From NCBI GenBank assembly GCA_903847205.1, contig CAINDA010000056.1:93598-157597 (forward strand): a stretch of DNA of 64,000 nt, given 5' to 3'. Positions 15,787 to 23,758 of this stretch are shown piece after piece (within the stretch, counting starts at the first letter, position 1; every line of letters begins with the position of its first letter). Below the pieces are notes generated by a model. It searched no databases and had not been told where the DNA came from. It saw only the letters and a program-made list of their open reading frames with translations. The position numbers were made by a program, and so were the translations under genes. This stretch comes from an uncultured Bacteroidota bacterium. GTDB lineage: Bacteria; Bacteroidota; Bacteroidia; 2-12-FULL-35-15.

Positions 15787-17259
15787 TTAAGAATTAAGTG
15801 TTAATTCATATATTTTATCAAAAAGCAAGTTGGCATTTATTGGTTTTGAGATATAATCGCTCATTCCTAAACCCAGACATTTTTCCCTTTCACCTGCCAT
15901 TGCATGCGCTGTCATTGCAATGATTGGAATTGGATTTTTTAATTGCTTCCGGATTATTGTAGTAGCCTCATAGCCATTCATCACAGGCATTTCCATGTCC
16001 ATCAAAATGATATCAAATGATGAAAGCTGCGGACTGGAATCATTATTTTCCATAAGTTTTTCGATTCCAACATTTCCGTTCTCAGCAACTTCAACTTTTA
16101 GCTTGTTTTCAGAAAACAAACTGTAAATTAATTTTACGTTCAATAAATTATCCTCAACAAGCAATATTTTTAATTTGCTAAGATCCTCCATTGTATATTT
16201 TTTTGCTGCAATTACAGGGGCTGCCGGAACAATCTTTGATTTTTTATAAAGTATATGAAATGAAAAAACTGAACCTGAATTAAATTCACTTTTGACTGAC
16301 AATGTGCCTCCCTGAAGTTCCACCAGCTGTTTCGCAATACTTAATCCAAGGCCTGTGCCCCCGTATTTTCTTGTGGTATGTGACTCCGCCTGACGGAACC
16401 TCTCAAAAATATTTTCTAACTTATCCTCCGGTATCCCTATCCCAGTATCTTGAATCAAGAATTCCAATAGGGTATTGTCATCAACTTTGCTGCTATCAGT
16501 GATTTCAGCATTTTTCAGAACTTTAACATTCACTTGTACTTTTCCTTTTTGTGTGAACTTAATTGCATTTCCTGTAAGGTTGATTATTATTTGAGTAAGC
16601 CTTGTGGAATCACCAAGCAGACTTTCCGGAACATTATCATCTATACTGAATGATAATTCAAGATTTTTTTCTTTGGCTTTTCCAATAAGCATTCCATTAA
16701 TTGATTTGAAAATTTCCTTCACACTGAAGGTATGTTCTTCAAAAGTCATCATGCCCGCCTCAATCTTTGATATATCAAGTATATCGTTGATAATTGTCAG
16801 TAGATTTTCTCCAGCTAATTTTATTGTTCTTACATATTCTTTTTCCTTTTCGGCAAGTTTCCCTTTGGAAAGGATATCCGAAAAACCAATAATTGCATTC
16901 ATCGGTGTACGGATTTCATGGCTCATGTTCGCTAAAAATGCCTCTTTTAATTTGGTTGCTTCCTCAGCTTTTTCTTTTGCCTCACTATAATCTTCAAGAA
17001 TATTAAGAACCGCACGCTGCGTGTTTTCCATATTTATTTTTTCTTCACTGTAATCGTCCAATATATTCAATAGAGCTCTCTGCGCATCTTCTGAGTGATA
17101 TTTTTCTTCTGAGTAATCATCCAAAATATTCAGCAGTGCCTTTTCTGTTTCCTGAAGATCAATTTTTTCATCCGAAATAAATTCTTTATTCTCCGGTGAA
17201 TTATTTACATTTTCCCATGGGTTATAATCAACTTTGGTATTTTGTAAAGAAGATTGCAT
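15787..17259 (-). CDS. Soluble hybrid histidine kinase-receiver
   Basis: This 490-residue protein lacks membrane or PAS domains. Residues 34-105 hold three near-identical units with the core LLNILDDYSEEK, each about 23 residues and predicted coiled coil. Then come HisKA with the phospho-His in ANMSHEIRTPMN (about 112), HATPase (N-box NLTGNAIKF, DTGIGIP, GGTGLGLSIAKQL) and a receiver (about 365-485; VEDN, phospho-Asp in IILMDMEMPVMNG, Lys in YISKPI). It lacks its own sensor, so the PAS protein encoded 45 bp upstream (17305-19410) probably supplies the signal. This coupling is inferred from gene order. Confidence 0.9.
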   Translation of the reverse strand: MQSSLQNTKVDYNPWENVNNSPENKEFISDEKIDLQETEKALLNILDDYSEEKYHSEDAQRALLNILDDYSEEKINMENTQRAVLNILEDYSEAKEKAEEATKLKEAFLANMSHEIRTPMNAIIGFSDILSKGKLAEKEKEYVRTIKLAGENLLTIINDILDISKIEAGMMTFEEHTFSVKEIFKSINGMLIGKAKEKNLELSFSIDDNVPESLLGDSTRLTQIIINLTGNAIKFTQKGKVQVNVKVLKNAEITDSSKVDDNTLLEFLIQDTGIGIPEDKLENIFERFRQAESHTTRKYGGTGLGLSIAKQLVELQGGTLSVKSEFNSGSVFSFHILYKKSKIVPAAPVIAAKKYTMEDLSKLKILLVEDNLLNVKLIYSLFSENKLKVEVAENGNVGIEKLMENNDSSPQLSSFDIILMDMEMPVMNGYEATTIIRKQLKNPIPIIAMTAHAMAGEREKCLGLGMSDYISKPINANLLFDKIYELTLNS

Positions 17260-17304
17260 TTGGCTTTGAATTAATATTCGTTTAAAAACAAAGATTTTTA
17301 CTAA

Positions 17305-19410
17305 TTAAATTTTACTTTTTAAAACTTCGATTTCTTTTTTCAATTCAATCATTTTTAATTCCCGGCCCACTGTTAACTTTCTGAACCGCTCTAACTCTTC
17401 AATTCTCATTAATTCTTTTTCACGTCCTGCAATTTCTCTTTCAGCAAGCTGTTTTTGTTCAGTAATATCTCTTGCAACTACCACCGCACCAAGCACGTTT
17501 CCTCTGTCATCTTTATAAACGGAACCGTTAAATAATACATCGGTAAGCTTCGCATCTTTATGACGCAGTGTAAGGGGGGAATCAGCAACTGAACCTTTTG
17601 CATATACTTCCTGGTAAACCTCCCGAGCTTTTTGCGGTTCAGTGAAATAATCAAAAAAGTCTGAGCCGATCAATTTTTCCCGTTCTATACCTGTAATGTT
17701 TACTGTTGCCTCATTCATGTCAGTTATTTTGCCGTCTGTATTTATTGTAAATAATGGATCAAGACTTGCTTCAATCAAACTAAGTGAATATTTAGAAAGT
17801 AATTTTTGGGCAGTTACGTCTCTTGCTACAATAACCACCCCTAGTACATTCCCTCTGTCATCTTTATACACTGAGCCGTTAAATAAAACATCTGTAAGTT
17901 TTCCATCCTTGTGGCGAAGCGTAAGCGGGGAATCGGCAACAGATCCTTTTGCAAAAACCTCCTGGTAAACCTCACGCGCCTTTTGCGGCTCAGTAAAATA
18001 ATCGAAGAAATCGGAACCAATTAATTTCTCCCTCTCAACCCCCGTAATGTTTACCAATGCTTCATTCATATCTGTAATTTTCCCTTCTGTACTGATAGTC
18101 ACCAAAGGGTCTAGACTTGCCTCAATCAGGCTAAGGGAATATTGAGAAGCTAATTTTACAGAATAACTGAAAGCTTCTAATTCTTTATTCGCAATTTCAC
18201 GCTTTTCTTTTTCCTTATTTTGAAAATCAAGTTCAATGTCAGCAATGACAAGCTCTGCAGCACGTTTTTCTTTTTCTCCAGTTTGAAAAACCAGTTCCTT
18301 GTTTGCTATAAATAACTCTGCTGCCCTCTTTTCTTTTTCATTATTTTGAAAAGCAAGTTCTTCGTTTGCTATGATTAACTCTGCCGCTCTTTTTTCTTTC
18401 ACTTCGTTTTGAAAAGCAAGTTCCTTATTTGCAATTACTAATTCTGCTGCTCGTTTTTCTTTTTCATTGTTTTGAAAAGCAAGTTCTTCATTGGCAATTA
18501 CTAATTCTGCTGCTCGTTTTTCTTTTTCATTGTTTTGAAAAGCGAGTTCTTCATTGGCAATTACCAATTCTGCTGCCCGCTTCTCTTTCACCTGATTTTG
18601 AAATGCGAGTTCTTTGTTAGCTATAACTAACTCTGCTGCTCGTTTTTCTTTCTCATCATTTTGAAAAGCCAATTCCTTATTTGCAATGACTAACTCCGCT
18701 GCACGTTTTTCTTTTTCATCATTTTGAAAAGCAAGTTCTTTGTTAGCAATGATTAATTCTGCAGCCCGTTTTTCTTTTTCAGCGGCTCGTTTTTCCTTTT
18801 CTTCATTCTGAAATGCCAGCTCTTTGTTTGCAATAATTAATTCAGCTGCACGCTTTTCTTTTTCTTCGTTCTGAAATACAAGTTCTTTATTTGCGATAAT
18901 TAATTCTGCCGCCCGTTTCTCTTTTTCATCATTTTGAAAAGCAAGTTCCTTATTAGCAATACGCAATTCTATCGCCCATTTTTGTTCGGCGACATCTCTT
19001 GCCACAATCACCACTCCAAGAACATTTCCCTTGTCATCTTTATAAACGGATCCATTAAATAAAACGTCAGTAAGTTTTCCGTCCTTATGTCGCAGTGTAA
19101 GCGGGGAATCTGCAACTGATCCTTTTGCAAATACTTCTAAGTAAACTTCCCGTGCTTTTTGCGGCTCAGTAAAATAATCAAAGAAATCTGTGCCGGTTAA
19201 TTTTTCTCGGGTCAAGCCGGTAATGTTTGCCAAAGCCTCATTCATATCTGTAATTTTTCCTTCGGTGTTTATGGTGACCAAAGGATCCAAGCTTGCTTCA
19301 ATCAGGCTTCGCGCATATTCTGAGGATTGCTTTTGTGCAACAGAATCAATTGCGACGATTATGCTACTCATCCCAACTATTGGTTTAATTTTTTGTGAAG
19401 ACTTTGCCAT
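17305..19410 (-). CDS. PAS - 20-aa repeat array - PAS - PAS sensor without kinase
   Basis: This 701-residue protein is counted from the ATG at 19410 (MAKSSQKIKP). A longer reading uses a TTG at 19521 that overlaps the promoter box, so it is unlikely. Domains: PAS (about 30-145), twelve copies of the 20-residue coiled-coil repeat (about 145-405), two further PAS domains (about 415-645), and a basic helical tail (REIAGREKELMRIEELERF...ELKMIELKKEIEVL). No HisKA, HATPase or output domain is present. The tail is nearly identical to that of 43031-43987. It probably senses a ligand or redox signal and acts on the kinase encoded next. It is the first gene of the operon behind DR21 site 7. Confidence 0.85.
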   Translation of the reverse strand: MAKSSQKIKPIVGMSSIIVAIDSVAQKQSSEYARSLIEASLDPLVTINTEGKITDMNEALANITGLTREKLTGTDFFDYFTEPQKAREVYLEVFAKGSVADSPLTLRHKDGKLTDVLFNGSVYKDDKGNVLGVVIVARDVAEQKWAIELRIANKELAFQNDEKEKRAAELIIANKELVFQNEEKEKRAAELIIANKELAFQNEEKEKRAAEKEKRAAELIIANKELAFQNDEKEKRAAELVIANKELAFQNDEKEKRAAELVIANKELAFQNQVKEKRAAELVIANEELAFQNNEKEKRAAELVIANEELAFQNNEKEKRAAELVIANKELAFQNEVKEKRAAELIIANEELAFQNNEKEKRAAELFIANKELVFQTGEKEKRAAELVIADIELDFQNKEKEKREIANKELEAFSYSVKLASQYSLSLIEASLDPLVTISTEGKITDMNEALVNITGVEREKLIGSDFFDYFTEPQKAREVYQEVFAKGSVADSPLTLRHKDGKLTDVLFNGSVYKDDRGNVLGVVIVARDVTAQKLLSKYSLSLIEASLDPLFTINTDGKITDMNEATVNITGIEREKLIGSDFFDYFTEPQKAREVYQEVYAKGSVADSPLTLRHKDAKLTDVLFNGSVYKDDRGNVLGAVVVARDITEQKQLAEREIAGREKELMRIEELERFRKLTVGRELKMIELKKEIEVLKSKI
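18172..18975 (-). repeat. Twelve-copy 60-bp/20-aa tandem repeat
   Basis: Units code ANKELAFQNDEKEKRAAELI with changes mainly at three positions. After copy 3 there is an extra 8-residue partial unit (EKEKRAAEKEKRAAEL), a length change that breaks the 20-residue register. Confidence 0.9.
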
Positions 19411-19518
19411 AATATTTATTATTGGATTATTCAGCATTAGGAAATCTCTTAATTTTATAGTTAATTTTTTCAAACAATCCTTTTTTAATGTCTTATCCGG
19501 CGATTTGCTTTTGTTAAA

Positions 19519-19584
19519 CAAAGGACGTTACTTATACCGCCCTATGTGTTACACAACTTTGAAAAGAAGTTACATCATTCACAC
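19519..19584 (-). promoter_or_regulatory. DR21 promoter module, site 7
   Basis: The TTACA half-sites on plus are at 19549 and 19570 (21 bp), with attcacac to 19584. The TTTG box at 19519-19522 is in the context GTCCTTTGT, 30 bp from the proximal half-site. It drives the nine-gene phosphorelay operon 19410-11370. Confidence 0.9.
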
Positions 19585-19615
19585 CTTTTTATGGAGAATA
19601 TGGCTTTAAGAATAT

Positions 19616-19656
19616 AAAAAAAAGAGCACTGCTTAATAAGCAATGCTCTTATTTTT
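19616..19656. terminator. Bidirectional hairpin terminator
   Basis: A 12-bp stem with one mismatch (19622-19634 with 19639-19650) has A-run and T-run flanks. It ends the cyanophycinase unit and insulates DR21 site 7. Confidence 0.8.
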
Positions 19657-19753
19657 ACCCATTAAAGGTTAAGTAATTTTAGGGTTTTAAGTATTCAGGT
19701 ATTTCGAATTAATTAAATTGAAATACATTTCTCTTTAGTCCAAGTTCAAAAAT

Positions 19754-20605
19754 TTAAATCAGAAATTTTCTTTCTTTAAATAAATAACGGCTGCCCTCAG
19801 CAATTATGCTGACGTTTAAATTTTCAATAACAATTGGAGTTAAATGATTAACAGCTGCAATGTTGGTGTTGTCAATTTTACTTCCGTCGATAAGAATTAC
19901 CATACCCGACCCAATACATTCCGCATGGTTTCCTTCTGAAATTACTAAAGCTGTGTTTTCCTCTAATCCTATCCCAAGGCTGGAGGGATTCAAGGCAACA
20001 GCATGTGCTAATCGAGCAAATCGGCCTCTTTTAATAAAATGAGTGTCAATAATTACATCATTTATTAAATTAAATCCTTTGCCAATTTCAATATCATCCT
20101 TGAAAAGAGCCTCTCTTATTAAGCCGCCGGTAATAATTGTTTCTGACATAACCATTGCTCCTGCGCTTGTTCCGCCAACAATAAAATTTTTATCAGAATA
20201 GTATTTATTTTTTATTGCACTTAGTAATTCTGTTTGCCCTATCATTGATACAAGTTTAGACTGATCTCCCCCGGTAAAAAAAACGGCATGGGCGCTTTGG
20301 ACTCGTTTTATTGAAACGAGATTACAAGCATCCTCTATACTTTCTACTTTTATAATTCCAACATGAGTAAAACCTTCGCGCTTGTAGGAGTCAATGTACA
20401 TACCTTCCATTTCCACCGGAATAGAGGAAGCGGATGCAATAATCTCAATGATATGATGTGCTCTGGGAATCCTTGAAATAAGAGTTCCTAATATTTCAAA
20501 ATGCGATTTCGAAATCTTTTTTTTATGAATCGTAAGGTTTTCGCCGCTAATATCTCCTTTGTCTTCGTGCCCTCCGACAATTAGTAATTTCCCTTTAGGT
20601 ACCAT
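19754..20605 (-). CDS. Cyanophycinase-like serine peptidase (S51)
   Basis: This 283-residue cytosolic enzyme carries the family signature VGGTSAGAMVMSETI with the nucleophile Ser near 146. It also has VFFTGGDQSKLV and a C-terminal HLTPIVIENLNVSI. Cyanophycinases cleave beta-Asp-Arg or related dipeptides from storage polymers. Some relatives hydrolyse other beta-aspartyl or gamma-glutamyl substrates. No cyanophycin synthetase is in this window, so the substrate is open. The gene overlaps the aminotransferase upstream by 11 bp, which suggests translational coupling and a shared amino-acid pathway. Confidence 0.85.
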   Translation of the reverse strand: MVPKGKLLIVGGHEDKGDISGENLTIHKKKISKSHFEILGTLISRIPRAHHIIEIIASASSIPVEMEGMYIDSYKREGFTHVGIIKVESIEDACNLVSIKRVQSAHAVFFTGGDQSKLVSMIGQTELLSAIKNKYYSDKNFIVGGTSAGAMVMSETIITGGLIREALFKDDIEIGKGFNLINDVIIDTHFIKRGRFARLAHAVALNPSSLGIGLEENTALVISEGNHAECIGSGMVILIDGSKIDNTNIAAVNHLTPIVIENLNVSIIAEGSRYLFKERKFLI

Positions 20606-21869
20606 GCTGCCTATGCGATTTAATTAATTCGGTGATGCGTTCAAGCCCCATCTTTAAATTTTCTTCTTCCGGCCCGAATGAAAATCGGACATACTGGTTA
20701 AAGTTAAACTCTTTTTTTTGACTGCCGGGATGTATATCAAAAATATTACCAGGAACTGTTATAACCTTATGTTTGAGCGCTTCTTTAAAAAAGCAATCTG
20801 AATTATTCAATGGTGGCGGCAGACGGCTGATATCAGCCCAGATATAAAAAGTACTTTCAGAATCATCGGAGCAGATAATTCCGTTTTCTCTCAGGGTGTT
20901 TAAAATGATGTTTTGCTTTCTTGCAAATACTTCACGCAAAGCATTAGATTCCTGATCTGCCCTTTCAGGTTCGAATAATTGAATGGCAGCTCTTTGGATT
21001 GGAAGGCTCGGCCCTCCGTCAATCGCGCTTGCTGCACACCCAATATCTTCTATCACTTTTTCCGGACCGAGTATCCATGCGAGTCTCCATCCTGGATATC
21101 GGAAGGATTTGGTTAAACCATCGACAATTAAAATGGAATCTGAATTGACATCTTCTACAAATGCAGCAGATGAAACTGGACCATCAGCTGGCTTTCCATT
21201 CTCATAAATAAAATGCGAATATACTTCATCCACTATAAGAGTGCAGTTTTCTTCTTTTGCAATTTTCAAGTATTCATTCAACTCTCCGTCTTTTATTACA
21301 TGGCCGGTTGGGTTGCAGGGGTTGCTAAAGAGGAACGCATCCAAATGATATTGCTTAACCGCCTTCTTAAATGAAACGGAAGGAATTGAAAAATTATTTT
21401 GTTTTTTTGAAAGAATGCACACAGGTGTAATTCTATCCAGCTGGTAATTTAGCATATCTTCATAAGCAGGATATTCTGGAGTTTTATAGCCCAGCCGGAT
21501 TTTTCCCAATATTGTAAAAATGCGTGTAAGGGCAAGCCGGCCCCCCATCGCGATACTCACATTCCCGGCAGTGTATTTCGAGATTTTATTTTTTCGATAC
21601 AGCCTATTGTAATGTTCAGCAATAGCCTTTCTCAATTCAAGCATTCCATTTAATGGGCCGTATCTGTCATCATTGGGTTCGATTGAAAACTGTTTAATAC
21701 GCTCCGGCGCTCCTTTCATTTCCCCAACCTCCGGCTCACCTTGTCCAAGGTTTGCCCATTCTGGATTTCCATTGTAAAAGCCAATTTTTTTAGCTTCATC
21801 CATTACCCATATTACACCAATATCATTGACTTCAATAAATGCGCATCGGGCTGTAATTAATTTTTCCAT
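20595..21869 (-). CDS. PLP-dependent aminotransferase, class I/II
   Basis: This 424-residue fold-type I enzyme shows FSNPCNPTGHV (substrate/PLP Asn), VDEVYSHF (PLP Asp) and VDGLTKSFRYPGWRLAW with the Schiff-base Lys near 260. The opening (IGFYNGNPEWANLGQGEPEVG) fits the aspartate/aromatic aminotransferase subgroup. It transfers an amino group between an amino acid and an oxo-acid in the cytoplasm. The 11-bp overlap with the cyanophycinase-like gene suggests that released amino acids are its substrate. That is inference. Confidence 0.88.
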   Translation of the reverse strand: MEKLITARCAFIEVNDIGVIWVMDEAKKIGFYNGNPEWANLGQGEPEVGEMKGAPERIKQFSIEPNDDRYGPLNGMLELRKAIAEHYNRLYRKNKISKYTAGNVSIAMGGRLALTRIFTILGKIRLGYKTPEYPAYEDMLNYQLDRITPVCILSKKQNNFSIPSVSFKKAVKQYHLDAFLFSNPCNPTGHVIKDGELNEYLKIAKEENCTLIVDEVYSHFIYENGKPADGPVSSAAFVEDVNSDSILIVDGLTKSFRYPGWRLAWILGPEKVIEDIGCAASAIDGGPSLPIQRAAIQLFEPERADQESNALREVFARKQNIILNTLRENGIICSDDSESTFYIWADISRLPPPLNNSDCFFKEALKHKVITVPGNIFDIHPGSQKKEFNFNQYVRFSFGPEEENLKMGLERITELIKSHRQHGT

Positions 21870-21939
21870 TATTGAAATCTTCTTTTGTGTTTAGGATCAG
21901 AGAGGTTTTAAAATTTGCAGTATAAATTTTGTCACTGAT

Positions 21940-22392
21940 TTATAATTTTTTGTTAAGCTGTTTTAATTCGTAGCTGAGTATTACCAAAATATAAAAAGTA
22001 AAATCGCCGGCAATCTTTCCAACAAGAATTCCAAGCGGGAAATTTTTCAAATAAATGGGAAAGAGATACATAAAAAACGGCCGAAGAAACAGCCCGTCAA
22101 GAAGACCGGCAGGTCCAAATTCTAAAACAATATTTGTTATAATCTTAGGGAAATTTAAAAATGAGAATTTTATATTCTCCGTCTTTTTCTTCTTATAAAC
22201 AATTAAAATGTTTTGAATAAAAATGGTTGAGTAGAAACCAATTGCCTCGCCTAAAGACCCTGAATATGCTGTAATAACAGGGTTTACATAAAACATATGG
22301 GTTATGCCGGCAACACTAACAGCTGTTATTGTACCAGCGATTTCTGCAGGTAAATATCTTTTTATCCATTCCTTAATTTTTCTCTTTATCAT
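21940..22392 (-). CDS. Integral membrane protein, unknown
   Basis: This 150-residue protein has a basic N-terminus (MIKRKIKEWIKRYL) and about four hydrophobic segments (22-42, 48-66, 85-110, 115-140) with Gly and Pro in the helices. It resembles small uncharacterised membrane proteins of Bacteroidota. It lies 17 bp from the decarboxylase gene 22409-23554 and 70 bp from the aminotransferase. A role in moving the amine or lipid product is possible but unsupported by motif. Confidence 0.7.
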   Translation of the reverse strand: MIKRKIKEWIKRYLPAEIAGTITAVSVAGITHMFYVNPVITAYSGSLGEAIGFYSTIFIQNILIVYKKKKTENIKFSFLNFPKIITNIVLEFGPAGLLDGLFLRPFFMYLFPIYLKNFPLGILVGKIAGDFTFYILVILSYELKQLNKKL

Positions 22393-22408
22393 TACTATTG
22401 ATGATAAC

Positions 22409-23554
22409 CTATATCACTGGAAATGCCTGGGCGATTTTAGTTCCCATCTTATAATGTAAAGTTTTCTGGCAAGTGAAACTCACATTGCTTGCGGATTCAA
22501 ACAGAACAATAATATCGGAGCCCCCAAATTGAAAATACGATAACTCTTCTCCTTTGCGGACAGTTACACCTTCTTCGGCTGTAATGATAACCGAGGAAAC
22601 CTGCGACATTCCAATTGGTAAAACAGCCACAAGACCTATAGGAGTGTCAAGAACGATCAATCCTCTTGTCTGAGCAAACTGGTACCCTGGTATGTCAAAC
22701 GAATCGTAATTTCTTTTAAGATGTAAAGTATGTTTTACGGAATTTTCATCAATTACTCTTGCTTCTACCTCCTGATATACCTGCCCTTGAATAACCCTTG
22801 CTTCAATAACTCTGCCTCCTACAGGTGCATGCTGGCGGTGATAATCTGTGGGGCCGAGATAAGAATGCATAAATAGTCCGTTTTCAAAACGGTCTTTGTA
22901 CGGGCTTCCTTCAAGCAATTCGCTGACTTTCCAATTTAAATTTTTTACAGTTACATTTGAATCTTTTCTGATTTCCCACTGCCCCCCAAACGTTGAATCT
23001 GCAGGCATCACAATTATCGATTGATCGGATATTGCAGCAATAGGACGGTACCCAGGTTTAAAGTGCCGTGCAAAAATTTGGTTAAAGGTGCTCCATCCTC
23101 CATGCGGCCTTGTATATTCATGCATGTTGTAATAGGGAGAATCGTAAAATGTTTTTTCCGATGCTTTGGTTAATGATTCAGGAGTGTCGAGGAATTCACC
23201 CATTGCATTAGCATATTTTACAAGCCATTCAGAAAAGGGGGTGAGTCGAAGTGCTTTGTCATAAGGGATAACTTTGTTCTGCAGCGACAAAACCGGTTCT
23301 TGATCTGCAATAAAATAAAATGCACTGAGATGATCGTTGACGTTTTGCCCAGATGAATTTTCAGTTGGAACCCAATACAAAAATGCATTGATCCAATCCA
23401 AATATTGATCAAGAGTTTTAACATTCTCTAATAAGGGTACATTTTTACTATGTGCTTTTTTTATCGCATTTTCAAAACCCTTTTTCCAATTGTTTACCGT
23501 AATCATTTTAACCAAAATCTCCACCACGGGATGATATATTTTTTTTTGTAACAT
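22409..23554 (-). CDS. Phosphatidylserine decarboxylase-like protein (PsiD-type layout)
   Basis: This 381-residue protein has an N-terminal PSD-associated domain (about 20-150: WINAFLYWVP, LTPFSEWLVKYANAMGEFL, FYDSPYYNMHEY) and a C-terminal decarboxylase domain (about 165-380). It includes HSYLGPTDYHRQHAPVGG and the self-cleavage region FQFGGSDIIVLFE, where the Ser of GGS becomes the pyruvoyl cofactor. The two-part layout is that of fungal PsiD-type and bacterial soluble forms that decarboxylate amino acids, not only membrane phosphatidylserine. No membrane segment is seen. Its neighbours are amino-acid enzymes, which favours an amino-acid substrate. A longer N-terminus starting at 23554 is uncertain. 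Confidence 0.8.
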   Translation of the reverse strand: MLQKKIYHPVVEILVKMITVNNWKKGFENAIKKAHSKNVPLLENVKTLDQYLDWINAFLYWVPTENSSGQNVNDHLSAFYFIADQEPVLSLQNKVIPYDKALRLTPFSEWLVKYANAMGEFLDTPESLTKASEKTFYDSPYYNMHEYTRPHGGWSTFNQIFARHFKPGYRPIAAISDQSIIVMPADSTFGGQWEIRKDSNVTVKNLNWKVSELLEGSPYKDRFENGLFMHSYLGPTDYHRQHAPVGGRVIEARVIQGQVYQEVEARVIDENSVKHTLHLKRNYDSFDIPGYQFAQTRGLIVLDTPIGLVAVLPIGMSQVSSVIITAEEGVTVRKGEELSYFQFGGSDIIVLFESASNVSFTCQKTLHYKMGTKIAQAFPVI

Positions 23555-23758
23555 TTTTTATAGATTTATTATTTTGAGTTTTCGGATTCCTGATTTAATT
23601 ATTGACGAAAATATTTTACAAATTGCAACAGCGAAACATTACTGAACTAAAGGACTTACATGATGACTCAGATCTATCAGATATAACTCAGGCCGATCAG
23701 CTTTTTAAAGGTTGAAAAATCTTGATTAATAAAATAAATGAGATACTCTCGAAAGCAA

